A DNA stretch of 64,000 bases from CATQGW01 sp964347635 (GTDB lineage Bacteria > Chloroflexota > Dehalococcoidia > Bin125). Shown one piece after another: positions 42,617 to 50,654 of this stretch. Position 1 is the first letter of the stretch. Each line of letters opens with the position of its first letter. A program made the position numbers and the translations under genes. The notes below the pieces were generated by a model. The model had not been told where the DNA came from and made no database searches. It worked only from the letters and a program-made list of their open reading frames with translations. The stretch spans positions 1 through 64,000 of the forward strand of contig CAYFZI010000010.1 of assembly GCA_964347635.1 (NCBI GenBank). The letters run 5' to 3'.

Positions 42617-44554
42617 CTAGCCGCCGCGCAGCAGGAAGGCCAGGCCGCCCGCGGCGGCCACGCCGATCACCATCAGCAGCGCGTAATCGGGAATTCGTCC
42701 GGTCACGTGGTAGCGCAGCCAGTAAGCGGCGTAGCGCGTCGCGTCGGCCGGACCATTGATCCCAGTGTCGTTCACGATCATGCGGTCGAACCAGGCCACA
42801 ACCCGCGCCAGCGGCAGCACGGCCCGATCGATCGCCCACTGATAGGCCTCGTCGAAGTAGAACTTGTTCTCCACGATCGCCGCCAAGCGCGGCTGGAACG
42901 CCCGCAGCGCCTCCGCCCGCCGGCGGTTGCGGCCCCAGAAGAACCACCAAGCCGTCCCGAAGCCCAGCAGCGAGACGGTGCCAGTGACCGCCGCGATGTC
43001 GTTGTGGAAGTGGAACGCCTCCGGCTCCGGGAAGTAGATGTAGCTGTTGATCCCGCCGGGGAAGCCGAACACCTGCCCCACCTGATCGAAGGCAAAGAAG
43101 CCGACCACCAGCGTCAGCACAGCCAGGAAGACGAGCGGAATCAGAATCACCGCATCGGCCTCCCGCGCGCGCCGAATCACCGCCGCCACCCTGGGCGGAC
43201 CGAAGAACGTAATGATCACCAGCCGCGCCATGTAGAGCGCCGAGAGGAACGCCGCAACGCCGAGCAGAATCACGACCGCGGTGTTTGCGCCGCCCAGCGC
43301 GGCGTTGAAGATCTCATCTTTGGAGAAGAAACCCGAGAGCGGCGGAATCCCAGCCAGCGCGACGGCGGAGATGATAAATGTGCTCGCGGTCACCGGCATC
43401 CGCCACCAGAGCCCGCCCAGCCGCCGCGCATCCTGCTCCTCCGTCATGTGGATCACCGAGCCGGAGCCGAGGAACAGGCAGGCCTTGAAGAAGGCGTGCG
43501 TGAGCAGGTGGAACATCGCCACGCCGACCGCCCCCGCACCCAGGGCGACGAACATAAAGCCCAGCTGCGACACAGTGGAGTATGCGAGCACCCGCTTGAT
43601 GTCGTTCTGCGCCAACGCCATGATCCCGGCCAGCAGCGCTGTGATCAGGCCCACAGCGAGCACGACGTTGGCCGCGCCGGGTGCAACCTCGAAGACGGGC
43701 AGCATCCGCGCAACCAGGTAGACCCCCGCGACGACCATCGTCGCGGCGTGGATCAGAGCGCTGACCGGCGTCGGGCCCTCCATCGCGTCGGGCAGCCACA
43801 CGTGGAACGGCACCTGCGCGCTCTTCCCCGCCGCGCCAAGGAACACCAGCAGCGTCGAGAGCGTCAGATAACCGTCGCCCATCACCTGCGGCAAATCATT
43901 CACACGCCCCGCTTCAGCAGCCTGGATGATGTCCGAAATCTGGAACGAGCCGGTCGCGCGCCAGAACAGAATCAGCCCGATAAACAGGCCAACGTCGCCG
44001 AGCCGCGTGGTCACAAACGCCTTCTTGGCCGCCTCGACGGCGCTGCGCCGCTCGTAGTAGAAGCCGATCAACAGGAACGAGCAGAGGCCGACGCCCTCCC
44101 AGGCGACGAACATCAGCAGCAGATTGTCGGCCAGCACCAGCGTCAGCATCGCCGCGGCGAAGAGCGAGAGCACCGCGAAATACCACCAGTAGCGCGGCTC
44201 CGCCTTGCCGTGGTGGCGCAGATAGCCGGTCGAGTAGAGGTTGACCATCAGCGCGACCGTCGAGACCACGAAGAGCATCACGATCGCGATGCTGTCCACC
44301 GTGAAACCGAGCCGCACGACGAAATCGTCGAACCGCACCCAATCAGTCCCGGCGTTGGCGATCCCGCCCAGCCCCGCGGCGACCAAGTCGAGGTGCGACT
44401 CGATCACGAAGAAGAAGAGAATGAAGACAGCGAGCATCGCGCCGACCGAGATAAAGTCGCCGCCGCGCGGCAAATAGCGGCCGAAGGCAAACAGCACGAG
44501 GAAGGCGATCGCCGGAATCGCGGGCAATATCCAGGCGTGCTCCGCGAAGTACAC
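42617..44554 (-). CDS. nuoL: NADH-quinone oxidoreductase subunit L
   Basis: The largest antiporter-like subunit, 645 residues, with the long lateral helix at its C-terminal end. Motifs include LLMFVAWEGVGLCSFLLIGFYYERRSAVEAAKKAFVTTRLGD, KSAQVPFHVWLPDAMEGPTPVSALIHAATMVVAGVYLVAR and YSTVSQLGFMFVALG. The start is GTG at 44554. Both proton-path Glu and Lys regions look intact, so an ion-pumping complex is expected. Confidence 0.95.
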   Translation of the reverse strand: MYFAEHAWILPAIPAIAFLVLFAFGRYLPRGGDFISVGAMLAVFILFFFVIESHLDLVAAGLGGIANAGTDWVRFDDFVVRLGFTVDSIAIVMLFVVSTVALMVNLYSTGYLRHHGKAEPRYWWYFAVLSLFAAAMLTLVLADNLLLMFVAWEGVGLCSFLLIGFYYERRSAVEAAKKAFVTTRLGDVGLFIGLILFWRATGSFQISDIIQAAEAGRVNDLPQVMGDGYLTLSTLLVFLGAAGKSAQVPFHVWLPDAMEGPTPVSALIHAATMVVAGVYLVARMLPVFEVAPGAANVVLAVGLITALLAGIMALAQNDIKRVLAYSTVSQLGFMFVALGAGAVGVAMFHLLTHAFFKACLFLGSGSVIHMTEEQDARRLGGLWWRMPVTASTFIISAVALAGIPPLSGFFSKDEIFNAALGGANTAVVILLGVAAFLSALYMARLVIITFFGPPRVAAVIRRAREADAVILIPLVFLAVLTLVVGFFAFDQVGQVFGFPGGINSYIYFPEPEAFHFHNDIAAVTGTVSLLGFGTAWWFFWGRNRRRAEALRAFQPRLAAIVENKFYFDEAYQWAIDRAVLPLARVVAWFDRMIVNDTGINGPADATRYAAYWLRYHVTGRIPDYALLMVIGVAAAGGLAFLLRGG

Positions 44555-44586
44555 CTAGCCCACCTCTCCGCTGCGGACAGACGCGG

Positions 44587-44901
44587 CTACCACTTGAGCA
44601 GGTTCACTTCGTCGACGTTGGCGGTCGCGCGGTTGCGGAAGGTGCGCACCACGATGCCAAGCGCGAGCGCCACCTCCGCGGCGGCGATCACAATGATGAA
44701 GAAGGCGAACACAATCCCCGTGATGTTGCCGAAATCGATGTGGCCGTAGACCGCGAAGGCCACCATGTTCAGGCTGACCGCGTTGAGCATCAGCTCCACG
44801 GAAAGCAGAATCAGCACCGCGTTGCGCCGCGTGAGCACGCCCATCGCGCCGATCGCGAAGAGGACCGCGTTGACGATCAGGACGTGCTCGAGCGCCGGCA
44901 T
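44587..44901 (-). CDS. nuoK: NADH-quinone oxidoreductase subunit K
   Basis: 104 residues, three membrane helices. The family core AVLILLSVELMLNAVSLNMVAF carries the conserved glutamate, and the third helix FAFFIIVIAAAEVALALGIVV has the second. It lies between nuoJ and nuoL in the usual order. Confidence 0.95.
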   Translation of the reverse strand: MPALEHVLIVNAVLFAIGAMGVLTRRNAVLILLSVELMLNAVSLNMVAFAVYGHIDFGNITGIVFAFFIIVIAAAEVALALGIVVRTFRNRATANVDEVNLLKW

Positions 44902-44916
44902 GGCTCCGTCCTCCGC

Positions 44917-45432
44917 TCAATCTTCTTCATCCGGCGAGGCCAGCATGATCGCGCCGTCGAGCGCGATCGAAAGCAGCACGCCGACAATGATGAAGGGCAC
45001 AATCCAAACGGTGAAGATCACATCGCCGATCTGCTGCAAAGCGATCGGCTCGAAATCGGCGCTCGAGCCCGGCGTGACCCAGTGGGTGGCGACGATCCCG
45101 CCAACCAGCGCGGCGAGCAGGCCCGCCGCCGCCGCGACCCCGAGCGGGCGCGTTCTCCCGAACAGCGCCTGCGGGCGCTCCCGCGCCCGCGTCAGCATCA
45201 GCGCGAAGAGAATCAGAATCACCACAGCCGAGCCGTAGATCAGCAGCTGCACGAGCGCGATGAACTCCACGGTGAGAATCAAATAGATCCCGGCCACGCC
45301 GGCGAGCGCAGCGATAAAGAAGAGCGCGGCGTAGACGATGTTGCCGGCCGTCACCACGCCGAGCGCGCTGACCAGCATGACGACAGCCAGGATCCAGAAG
45401 ACGACCTGCGTCGCGGTTACACCATCGCCCAC
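44917..45432 (-). CDS. nuoJ: NADH-quinone oxidoreductase subunit J
   Basis: 171 residues, five membrane helices, with the conserved third-helix region LTVEFIALVQLLIYGSAVVILILFALML. The start is GTG at 45432, with GGAGAGGAGG upstream. Only 36 bp separate it from nuoH, so nuoI, which usually lies between these two genes, is missing here. Confidence 0.93.
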   Translation of the reverse strand: MGDGVTATQVVFWILAVVMLVSALGVVTAGNIVYAALFFIAALAGVAGIYLILTVEFIALVQLLIYGSAVVILILFALMLTRARERPQALFGRTRPLGVAAAAGLLAALVGGIVATHWVTPGSSADFEPIALQQIGDVIFTVWIVPFIIVGVLLSIALDGAIMLASPDEED

Positions 45433-45468
45433 AAATCCGCCTCCTCTCCGCCTATCGCTGCGATGCCG

Positions 45469-46704
45469 CTAGTCGCCGCCGCCGGATGCTTCGACGGGGG
45501 TGACTTCGGGGCTGGTGAGCACGCGCGGCCGCGCGGGCTCCAGCTTGATCGTGCGCGCTGTGTCGCCCTGCCGCGTCCGCATCAGGCGGAAGACCAGCCC
45601 GAAGAGCGCCGCCGTCAGGCCCAAGGAAACCAGCCCGAGAACCCAGTCCGGCCCGCCGTAGGCGAGGATGATCCCGTTCGCCAGCACCTGCACGATCGCG
45701 AACGGCAGCAGCACTTTCCAGGAAAAGGCCATCAGCTGGTCGATCCGCAGGCGCGGGAAGAGCGCGCGCGAACCGATCACGAGCACGATCATCACGGATG
45801 TCTTGACCAGTGTCAGGGCGACCTGGAGGCCGAGGCCGACATCGGCGCCGAACGGCCAGTTCCAGCCGCCCAGGAAGATCGAGGAGGCCAGCAGCACGAT
45901 CAGGAACAGCGCGGTGTATTCGGCCAGGAAGAACATGCCCCAGCGCATACCGGAATACTCGACGAAGTAGCCGCCGACCACCTCCGACTCGGCGATCGGC
46001 ATATCGAAGGGCGGGCGGTGCAGCTCGGCCAGCGCGCCAATCAGGAAAATCACGAAGCCCAGCGGCTGCAGCAGAATGTAGGGCGTGGTCGTCTGGTCGG
46101 CGACGATCCCGTTGATGCTCACGGCCGCGGCCAGATCACCGTCGGCCGCCAGGCGCCCGGCCGCGACCATCACGACGCTGACGACGATCAGCAGCATCGG
46201 AATCTCGTAGGAGATCGCCTGGGCGGCGGCGCGCACGCCGCCGAGCAGCGCGTATTTGTTGTCTGAGCCCCAGCCCGCCATCACGACGCCAACGATGTTC
46301 AACCCCAGCACTCCGAAGACGTAGAGCAGCCCCAGGTTGAGGTCGCGGATGAACCAGGTCTCCGTGAACGGCATCGGCACAAAGATCAAAAAGACCGGCA
46401 CGAAGGCGATGTAGGGCGCGAGTTCGAACGCCCAGCGGTCGGCGGTGCTCGGCCGCACGTCCTCCTTGGTCACCAACTTGAGCGCGTCGGCAATCGACTG
46501 CAGCGTGCCGATCGGCCCGGTGCGGGTCGGGCCGACGCGCGCCTGCAGGCGGGCCAAGATCTTGCGCTCGAGATAGATCAACGCAAACGCGTTGATGGTC
46601 ATCAGCGCGACGATAAAGATGATCCGCAGCAGAGCGTCGGCGAAGTCAGGCATGTTGATGCCGGCGAACTGGCCCAATACCAGGCCGGATACAAGGTCGG
46701 GCAT
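45469..46704 (-). CDS. nuoH: NADH-quinone oxidoreductase subunit H
   Basis: The quinone-site membrane subunit, 411 residues with about nine helices. Conserved loops ERKILARLQARVGPTRTGPIGTLQSIADALKLVTKED, GWGSDNKYALLGGVRAAAQAISYEIPM and AELHRPPFDMPIAESEVVGGYFVEYSGMRW are all present. ATG at 46704 was preferred over an adjoining GTG. The C-terminal 40 residues after the last helix are polar and Pro/Thr/Glu rich, longer than usual. Confidence 0.95.
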   Translation of the reverse strand: MPDLVSGLVLGQFAGINMPDFADALLRIIFIVALMTINAFALIYLERKILARLQARVGPTRTGPIGTLQSIADALKLVTKEDVRPSTADRWAFELAPYIAFVPVFLIFVPMPFTETWFIRDLNLGLLYVFGVLGLNIVGVVMAGWGSDNKYALLGGVRAAAQAISYEIPMLLIVVSVVMVAAGRLAADGDLAAAVSINGIVADQTTTPYILLQPLGFVIFLIGALAELHRPPFDMPIAESEVVGGYFVEYSGMRWGMFFLAEYTALFLIVLLASSIFLGGWNWPFGADVGLGLQVALTLVKTSVMIVLVIGSRALFPRLRIDQLMAFSWKVLLPFAIVQVLANGIILAYGGPDWVLGLVSLGLTAALFGLVFRLMRTRQGDTARTIKLEPARPRVLTSPEVTPVEASGGGD

Positions 46705-46788
46705 CACGCGTCGCCCCCGCTGCGCAGACTGTGATAGCGCCTGCCGCGGCTACGCGCTATGCGGCGCGGGCGGGCGGCGGCGCGGCGA

Positions 46789-47955
46789 TTAACGATCCAC
46801 CTCGCAGAGCACGATGTCGATCGAGCCGAGCGCCACCACAGCGTCGGCGAGGTAGGAGTTGAGCACCTGCGGCCTCAGCGAGGAGAGGTTGTGGAAGCAG
46901 GGGCTGCGCATCTTCACCCGCCACGGCTTGTCGGTCCCGTCGGCGACCATGTAGATGCCGTATTCGCCGCGCGGATTTTCCTGGCGCATGTAGATCTCGC
47001 CCGGCGGCGGCCGCAGCCGCGCCGGCAGCCGCTCCGCCGTAATCGGCCCCGAGCTCGGCATCTGCTCGAGCGCCTGGCGCAGAATCCCCACCGACTGGCG
47101 CATCTCCTCGAGCCGTACCAGGTAGCGGTCGTAGACATCGCCGCGCTCGCCGATCGGGATCTCCCAGCGGAAGCGGTCATAGATCGAGTACGGCTCATCA
47201 ACGCGCAGGTCGAACGAGACGCCCGCAGCGCGCAGCATCGGGCCGGTCACGCCGAACGAGATCGCCTCCTCGGCCGACATCACGCCGATGTCGCGGCAGC
47301 GGGCCACGAACACCTCGTTGTCCGTCATCAGATTGTCGACGTCGCCAATCCCCGTCTCGACCTGGTCGAGCACCCAGTACGAGTCCTCCACGAACGACTC
47401 GTGCGGCTCCCAGGCGAGCCCGCCGACGCGGAAATAGTTGTACATGATGCGGTCGCCGCACACGGCCTCGAAGAGGTCCTGAATCCGCTCGCGCTCCTTG
47501 AACGTCCAGGTGAAAGCGGTGCCGAAGTAGCCCACATCGGTGCCGAACGCGCCCATGAACATGAAGTGCGAGAGGATTCGGTTGAACTCGGCGAGAATCA
47601 GCCGCACATATTCGGCGCGCTCCGGGATTTCGATCCCCGCGAGCCGCTCGACCGCGTTGCAGTAGACCCACTCCGAGTTGAACGCGGCCAGATAGTCGGT
47701 GCGGTCCTGGTAACCCAGCGCGCCGCGGTAGTCGAGGTTCTCCGAGAGCTTCTCGCCGCCCCGGTGCATGTAGCCGATGTAGGGAACCGCGTCCTTGACG
47801 ATCTCGCCGTCAACAGTCAGCACCATCCGGAAGACGCCGTGCGTGGCCGGGTGCTGCGGCCCGATGTTGATGTTCATATCGACCGTTTCGAACTCGCGCT
47901 CGACAACGACCGGCTCAGTGAGAATTTCGCCTTCGACAGTCTGTTGCTGCGTCAT
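46789..47955 (-). CDS. nuoD: NADH-quinone oxidoreductase subunit D (49-kDa type)
   Basis: The soluble subunit that shapes the quinone pocket, 388 residues, related to the large subunit of [NiFe] hydrogenases. Motifs: INIGPQHPATHGVFRMVLTVDGE, GYMHRGGEKLSENLDYRGALGYQDRTDYLAA, RVGGLAWEP, TGPMLRAAGVSFDLRVDEPYSIYDRF and RSPCFHNLSSL. The hydrogenase cysteines are absent, as expected. It is separate from nuoC, not fused. Confidence 0.96.
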   Translation of the reverse strand: MTQQQTVEGEILTEPVVVEREFETVDMNINIGPQHPATHGVFRMVLTVDGEIVKDAVPYIGYMHRGGEKLSENLDYRGALGYQDRTDYLAAFNSEWVYCNAVERLAGIEIPERAEYVRLILAEFNRILSHFMFMGAFGTDVGYFGTAFTWTFKERERIQDLFEAVCGDRIMYNYFRVGGLAWEPHESFVEDSYWVLDQVETGIGDVDNLMTDNEVFVARCRDIGVMSAEEAISFGVTGPMLRAAGVSFDLRVDEPYSIYDRFRWEIPIGERGDVYDRYLVRLEEMRQSVGILRQALEQMPSSGPITAERLPARLRPPPGEIYMRQENPRGEYGIYMVADGTDKPWRVKMRSPCFHNLSSLRPQVLNSYLADAVVALGSIDIVLCEVDR

Positions 47956-47987
47956 CTGCTCACGGCCTCACTGGCTGCTCATGCTGC

Positions 47988-48992
47988 TCATTGGCCGCGC
48001 AGCTGCGCGCGGCGGGCAGCGGAAAGTTCACGGCCAATGCGGACCCGCTCGGCCTGCGCCGCCGCGCGGCCCTCGGGATCCTCTTCCGCATCGGGGATCG
48101 CCGGCAGGTCGGGCGGCGGCGCCGCCGGCGGACGCTCGGCGGCGGGCGGCGCAGCAACGGCCGCGGCGGGCGCTGCCGGCGCGGGGGCAGGCGCAGCGGC
48201 GGGCGGCGGAGCAGCGGGAGACGGCGCAGCGGCGCCCTCGGGCCGCGCACCGCCGGCCGGCGGCGCGCCGGCCGCGCGTTCGGCCCGCCGGGCGGCGGCC
48301 AACTCGCGCGCGCGCGCCACGCGCTCCGCCTGCGCGGCGCGCTTGGCCGCGCGCTCCGCCTCGCTCAACTCCGCATCCGGCCGCCGCGCCGGACGCGCAG
48401 CCGCGGCGGCCTCCGCGTCCTTCTCCTGCGGGCTCACCGGCTGCTCGGGCGGGAACTGCTTGGTGAAATACTCAACATCCACGCCCTGCTCGATCTCGAT
48501 CGGCGCGAGCGGGTGGCTCTTGCGCAGCGGGTGGATGTCGAGGTCTTCATCGAGCAGCAGATTGCGCGGATCGGGATGGCCGATGAACTCGATCCCGAAC
48601 ATCTCGCGGCACTCGCGCTCGGCCCAGTCGGCCGTCGCGTAGAGGTCCGTCGCCGTCGCAACCGCCCCGCCCTCGCTCGGCAGCCAGGCCTTGATCGCGG
48701 CCGCATGGCGGTGCTCAATCGAATAGAGGTGGTACACCAGCTCCAGCCCCCGCTCGACCCAGTCCACGGCGGTCAGGTTGCGCAGCAGGTTCATCCGCAG
48801 GCGCGCGTCGTCGCGGCCGCGCTGGAGCACGTTGTGCAGCTGCGCCGGCGGCACCGTCAGCGCGACATCGCCGCCTTTGGTCAGCGCGGCATCGAAGTCG
48901 ACCAGCGGCATCACCAGCCGATAGGTATCGGCGATCGAGCCGGGCGGCGGCTCGCTGCTGCTCGTGCTGTCGTCGCGGTTGCGGGTCGTCAT
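47988..48992 (-). CDS. nuoC: NADH-quinone oxidoreductase subunit C with long C-terminal extension
   Basis: 334 residues. Residues 30-180 are the 30-kDa subunit domain (LTAVDWVERGLELVYHLYSIEHRH, then TDLYATADWAERECREMFGIEFIGHPDPRNLLLDEDL with the family's signature). The last 150 or so residues are a low-complexity Ala/Pro/Arg extension not found in standard NuoC. The extension holds two copies of a helical motif, RAAQAERVARARELAAARRAE and QAERVRIGRELSAARRAQL, joined by a Pro/Ala linker. It may form a docking arm, perhaps where the missing NADH module would bind; this is inference. Confidence 0.93.
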   Translation of the reverse strand: MTTRNRDDSTSSSEPPPGSIADTYRLVMPLVDFDAALTKGGDVALTVPPAQLHNVLQRGRDDARLRMNLLRNLTAVDWVERGLELVYHLYSIEHRHAAAIKAWLPSEGGAVATATDLYATADWAERECREMFGIEFIGHPDPRNLLLDEDLDIHPLRKSHPLAPIEIEQGVDVEYFTKQFPPEQPVSPQEKDAEAAAAARPARRPDAELSEAERAAKRAAQAERVARARELAAARRAERAAGAPPAGGARPEGAAAPSPAAPPPAAAPAPAPAAPAAAVAAPPAAERPPAAPPPDLPAIPDAEEDPEGRAAAQAERVRIGRELSAARRAQLRGQ

Positions 48993-49002
48993 GGCGGCGC
49001 CG

Positions 49003-49569
49003 TCAGTATCCGCGGCCGCGTTCTTCGACGATCTTCTCCTGCAGAGCCAGCAGGCCGTCGATCAACGCTTCGGGGCGCGGCGGGCAGCCGGGCACATAGA
49101 CATCGACGGGCACAATGCTGTCGACGCCCTGCACGACGCGGTCGTACTGCGTGTAGGGCCCGCCGTTGGTCGCGCAGGCGCCCATTGAGATCACCCATTT
49201 GGGATGCGGCATCTGCTCGTAGAGCAGCTTGACCGCAGGCGCCATCTTCTTGGTCACGGTGCCGGCGACGATCATCACGTCGCTCTGGCGCGGCGAGGGC
49301 CAGGGCACGATCCCGAAGCGGTCAAGGTCGTGGTTCGCCATATAAGTCGCGATCATCTCGATCGCGCAGCAGGCCAGGCCGAAGGTCATCGGCCAGAGCG
49401 AAGACTTGCGCGCAGCCGAAATCAGAGCCTCGGCCGGCGCCTGCATCACGCCCGGCAGCACGATCTTGTAGGGCACCGTCGGCGGCGTGTCGTCGACCGC
49501 GGTCAGCCGCATCGCCTCGGGCGAGATGATCACCGGCGTCGGGTCGGGCATATGCGGAGCGTCGGCCAT
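49003..49569 (-). CDS. nuoB: NADH-quinone oxidoreductase subunit B
   Basis: 188 residues; binds the terminal iron-sulfur cluster N2. The ligands are visible: the CC pair in FGLACCAIEM, Cys in SMGACATNGG and Cys in VPGCPPRPEALI. An extra 30 residues at the N-terminus precede the conserved start. ATG at 49569 lies directly after the nuoA stop. Confidence 0.96.
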   Translation of the reverse strand: MADAPHMPDPTPVIISPEAMRLTAVDDTPPTVPYKIVLPGVMQAPAEALISAARKSSLWPMTFGLACCAIEMIATYMANHDLDRFGIVPWPSPRQSDVMIVAGTVTKKMAPAVKLLYEQMPHPKWVISMGACATNGGPYTQYDRVVQGVDSIVPVDVYVPGCPPRPEALIDGLLALQEKIVEERGRGY

Positions 49570-49959
49570 TTAGTTGCTCTTCCACTCGAAGACGCCCTTG
49601 CGCCAGGCGTAGGCGAGGCCGACGAGCAGCGTGCCGATGAACAGCACCATCTGCCACAGCACAGTGCGCCCGATGTCCGAAGTGTCGACAAGCCCGAGAA
49701 AGCTCACCGCCCAGGGAAAGAGAAAGACGATCTCCACATCAAAGACAAGAAACAGGAGCGCATAGGTGTAGTAGCGCACATGCACCTGAGCCCAGTTGCG
49801 GCCAATCGGCAGCATCCCGCACTCGTAGACCTGGCCCTTGAGCGCGGTGCGGCGCTGCGGGGCGAGCAGCTTGCTGGCGAGCAGAGCGGTCAGCACCAGC
49901 ATGGCCCCGACCGGAATCGCAATCAGCACCGCACCGTAGTTCGCGAAGAGATCTGACAC
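49570..49959 (-). CDS. nuoA: NADH-quinone oxidoreductase subunit A
   Basis: 129 residues, three membrane helices, with the loop YECGMLPIGRNWAQVHVRYYTYALLFLVFDVEIVFLFPWAV characteristic of the family. I chose GTG at 49959, with AGAGGA six bases upstream; an open frame continues upstream but encodes Arg/Gly-rich sequence. It is the first gene of the leftward nuo run. Confidence 0.94.
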   Translation of the reverse strand: MSDLFANYGAVLIAIPVGAMLVLTALLASKLLAPQRRTALKGQVYECGMLPIGRNWAQVHVRYYTYALLFLVFDVEIVFLFPWAVSFLGLVDTSDIGRTVLWQMVLFIGTLLVGLAYAWRKGVFEWKSN

Positions 49960-50081
49960 GGAGTCCTCTTGCAGTGCCGCGGGGCGCTGGCGCGCGCCCC
50001 GCGCGGCGCCTCCCCCGACGCCAGATGGATCGTAGTCGCGCCACTTCCACAGGGTCAATCGCAGCGCCGCCTCGGCTCGCC

Positions 50082-50597
50082 TCAGTCAAGGGGCGGCAGC
50101 CCTTCGAGGGAACGCTCGTAGCGGTATTCCGTGGTCGCGTTCACGTCGTCCAGGTCGCGCACGCCGGTCCGTTCAAAGCCGAGCCGCGCGTAGAACCGGC
50201 GGGCGTCGTGGAAGCGGGTGTCGGCCCAGAGCAGCGCCTGCGTGCAGCCCGACGATCGCGCCCAGGCAAGCGCCTGCAGCAGCAGCCGCCGCCCGTGCCC
50301 GGCGCCCCGCAGCGCTGCATCGAGATAGAGGCGGTGCAGCTCAACGGCGGCCGCGTCGATCCGCTCAGCCGCGATCGAGCCGACAACGCGGCCGTCGGCC
50401 CCGCGTGCGACCCAGAGCGCACCGCGCGGGGCCAGATAGGGAAAATCATCCGCGAGCAGATCCCAGAACTCGTCCTCAGGATCCCAGATGAGGCCGTATT
50501 CATCGAAGACGCGGTGAATCAGCTCGATCACATCGGCCGCCTCGGCGCGGCCGCCCAGTTCAATCGTGATTGGCCCTGCAGTCATCTCGGCAGTCAT
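50082..50597 (-). CDS. GNAT family N-acetyltransferase
   Basis: 171 residues. The acetyl-CoA loop is RLYLDAALRGAGHGRRLLLQALAWA (about residues 93-117), and the late motif DTRFHDARRFYARLGFERTGVRD is typical of GNATs acting on small molecules. Substrate unknown. ATG at 50597 was chosen; it lies next to an inverted repeat shared with the divergent racemase gene, and there is no ribosome site, so it may be leaderless (CAAGAT box six bases before the ATG). Confidence 0.85.
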   Translation of the reverse strand: MTAEMTAGPITIELGGRAEAADVIELIHRVFDEYGLIWDPEDEFWDLLADDFPYLAPRGALWVARGADGRVVGSIAAERIDAAAVELHRLYLDAALRGAGHGRRLLLQALAWARSSGCTQALLWADTRFHDARRFYARLGFERTGVRDLDDVNATTEYRYERSLEGLPPLD

Positions 50598-50601
50598 CGC
50601 G

Positions 50602-50627
50602 GTATCTTGCCCTGGCGCGCAAGATAC
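50602..50627. promoter_or_regulatory. Perfect inverted repeat between divergent genes (operator or paired -10 boxes)
   Basis: GTATCTTGC and GCAAGATAC are perfect 9-bp arms with an 8-base spacer, located 4 bp before the acetyltransferase ATG and 27 bp before the racemase ATG. Each arm contains CAAGAT read toward its gene, so it could be an operator or two mirror-image -10 elements. Confidence 0.5.
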
Positions 50628-50654
50628 GCAGCGCGCGCAGAAGGGGCATTGATC

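Noticed and set aside
40990..42759. A 589-codon plus-strand frame opposite nuoM
   Set aside because: Antisense shadow of a clear NuoM; low-complexity His/Asp/Arg composition and no recognisable domain.
42470..44749. A 759-codon open frame on the plus strand opposite nuoL
   Set aside because: The minus strand encodes a full NuoL with all motifs. The antisense product is a His/Arg/Gln-rich string typical of GC-rich shadow frames.
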